From Acidimicrobiaceae bacterium (GTDB lineage: Bacteria > Actinomycetota > Acidimicrobiia > Acidimicrobiales > MedAcidi-G1): 13,081 nt of DNA. The position numbers and the translations under genes were made by a program. Shown piece by piece: positions 12,841 through 13,081 of this stretch (the stretch's first letter is position 1; the number at the start of each line of letters is the position of its first letter). The DNA lies in the NCBI GenBank assembly GCA_002727895.1, contig PBUO01000001.1:1-13081 (forward strand), written 5' to 3'. The notes beneath the pieces are model-generated. The model had not been told where the DNA came from and ran no database searches. It saw only the letters and a program-made list of their open reading frames with translations.

Positions 12841-12870
12841 TTGACCACAGTCACACCGCAGCGTGTGGCA
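12841..12870 (+). promoter_or_regulatory. Candidate promoter/operator region of pckG
   Basis: TTGACC at 12841-12846 is a good -35. The -10 is unclear: TGTGGC is at 17 bases and CATCGT at 22. Between them lies an inverted repeat, CACAC (12852-12856) and GTGTG (12863-12867), extendable by GC/GC with one bulged C, in a position where a repressor would block the promoter. Confidence 0.35.
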
Positions 12871-12902
12871 TCGTCATCTTGCGCCGAGCACGATGGAGGG
12901 TC

Positions 12903-13081
12903 ATGGTGGCACCGACTGAGACCGACGTCCTGACCACCAACCGCACCCTCCTCGGCTGGGTCGAGGAATGGGCCCGGGTCATGGCCCCCGACGCGGTCCA
13001 CTGGTGCGACGGAAGCACCGACGAGGCCGAGCGCCTGGCCGAGGAGCTGGTCGAGGCCGGCACCTTCCGCCGCCTGAACGA
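12903..13081 (+). CDS. pckG: Phosphoenolpyruvate carboxykinase (GTP), N-terminus (runs off right edge)
   Basis: GTP-type PEP carboxykinase converts oxaloacetate and GTP to PEP, CO2 and GDP, the entry step of gluconeogenesis. Only 59 codons are present, of a family of about 600 residues. They match the N-terminal region: LLGWVEEWARVMAPDAVHWC (16-35) followed by DGSTDEAERLAEELVEAG and RRLN, the common pattern WVxE...PDxVxWCDGS...EExxRL...LVxAGxxxxLN. Catalytic motifs lie beyond the edge. ATG 12903 is used; GGAGGG lies two bases before it, so the next codon, GTG 12906, may be the true start with better spacing. It is separated by 100 bases from the cold-shock-like gene and probably has its own promoter. 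Confidence 0.88.
   Translation, partial: MVAPTETDVLTTNRTLLGWVEEWARVMAPDAVHWCDGSTDEAERLAEELVEAGTFRRLN

Noticed and set aside
1..13081. Mobile element, CRISPR array, tRNA or phage defence system
   Set aside because: No transposase or integrase, no regularly spaced direct repeats, no cloverleaf-like sequence and no defence-related domain were seen; essentially all of the space is used by the genes listed.

Overview
The window is about 13 kb of high-GC bacterial DNA holding conserved housekeeping genes. I see no mobile element, CRISPR array, tRNA or rRNA. Gene content and order (fakA, recG, rsmD, coaD, a SepIVA-like DivIVA protein, DUF177, rpmF, rnc, mutM, smc) point to Actinomycetota. The addition of plsX and acpP, the high GC, and the GTP-type PEP carboxykinase suggest a deep lineage such as Acidimicrobiia. 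The phylum is well supported; the class is an inference.

Layout. Nearly everything reads on the minus strand, so transcription runs right to left. From the right: fakA (12211-10559), recG (10519-8384), a GNAT acetyltransferase (8339-7713), then a small plus-strand zinc-ribbon gene (7505-7693) that breaks the run. Next comes a tight block rsmD, coaD, sepIVA-like, DUF177 (7437-5029), followed by rpmF and plsX (4896-3732), then acpP, rnc and a mutM homologue (3564-1678), and finally smc (1560 to beyond the left edge). At the right end, divergent from fakA, are rpmB, a small cold-shock-like protein, and the start of pckG, all on the plus strand. No gap without a gene exceeds 170 bases; the intergenic stretches carry promoters and hairpins, listed below.

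How the genes fit together. FakA (fatty-acid kinase), PlsX (acyl-ACP:phosphate acyltransferase) and AcpP form an acyl-phosphate supply for phospholipid synthesis. RpmB, RpmF, DUF177, RsmD and RNase III serve ribosome assembly and rRNA processing. RecG, the MutM homologue and SMC serve DNA repair and chromosome organisation. SepIVA-like serves division, CoaD makes coenzyme A, which is also the source of the ACP phosphopantetheine. Four-base GTGA overlaps (rnc/mutM, coaD/sepIVA-like) indicate translational coupling.

Points of most interest. (1) The mutM homologue has lost nearly every residue needed for glycosylase chemistry and zinc binding, yet keeps fold landmarks and operon position. (2) A probable leaderless 22-codon ORF lies just before smc and ends one base before the smc start. 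(3) Several genes have a TANNNT -10 element ending 6-8 bases before the start codon, implying leaderless mRNAs. (4) At mutM|smc and fakA|recG a terminator-like hairpin directly abuts the -10 hexamer of the next gene. (5) The rpmF and rpmB leaders both carry inverted-repeat structure.
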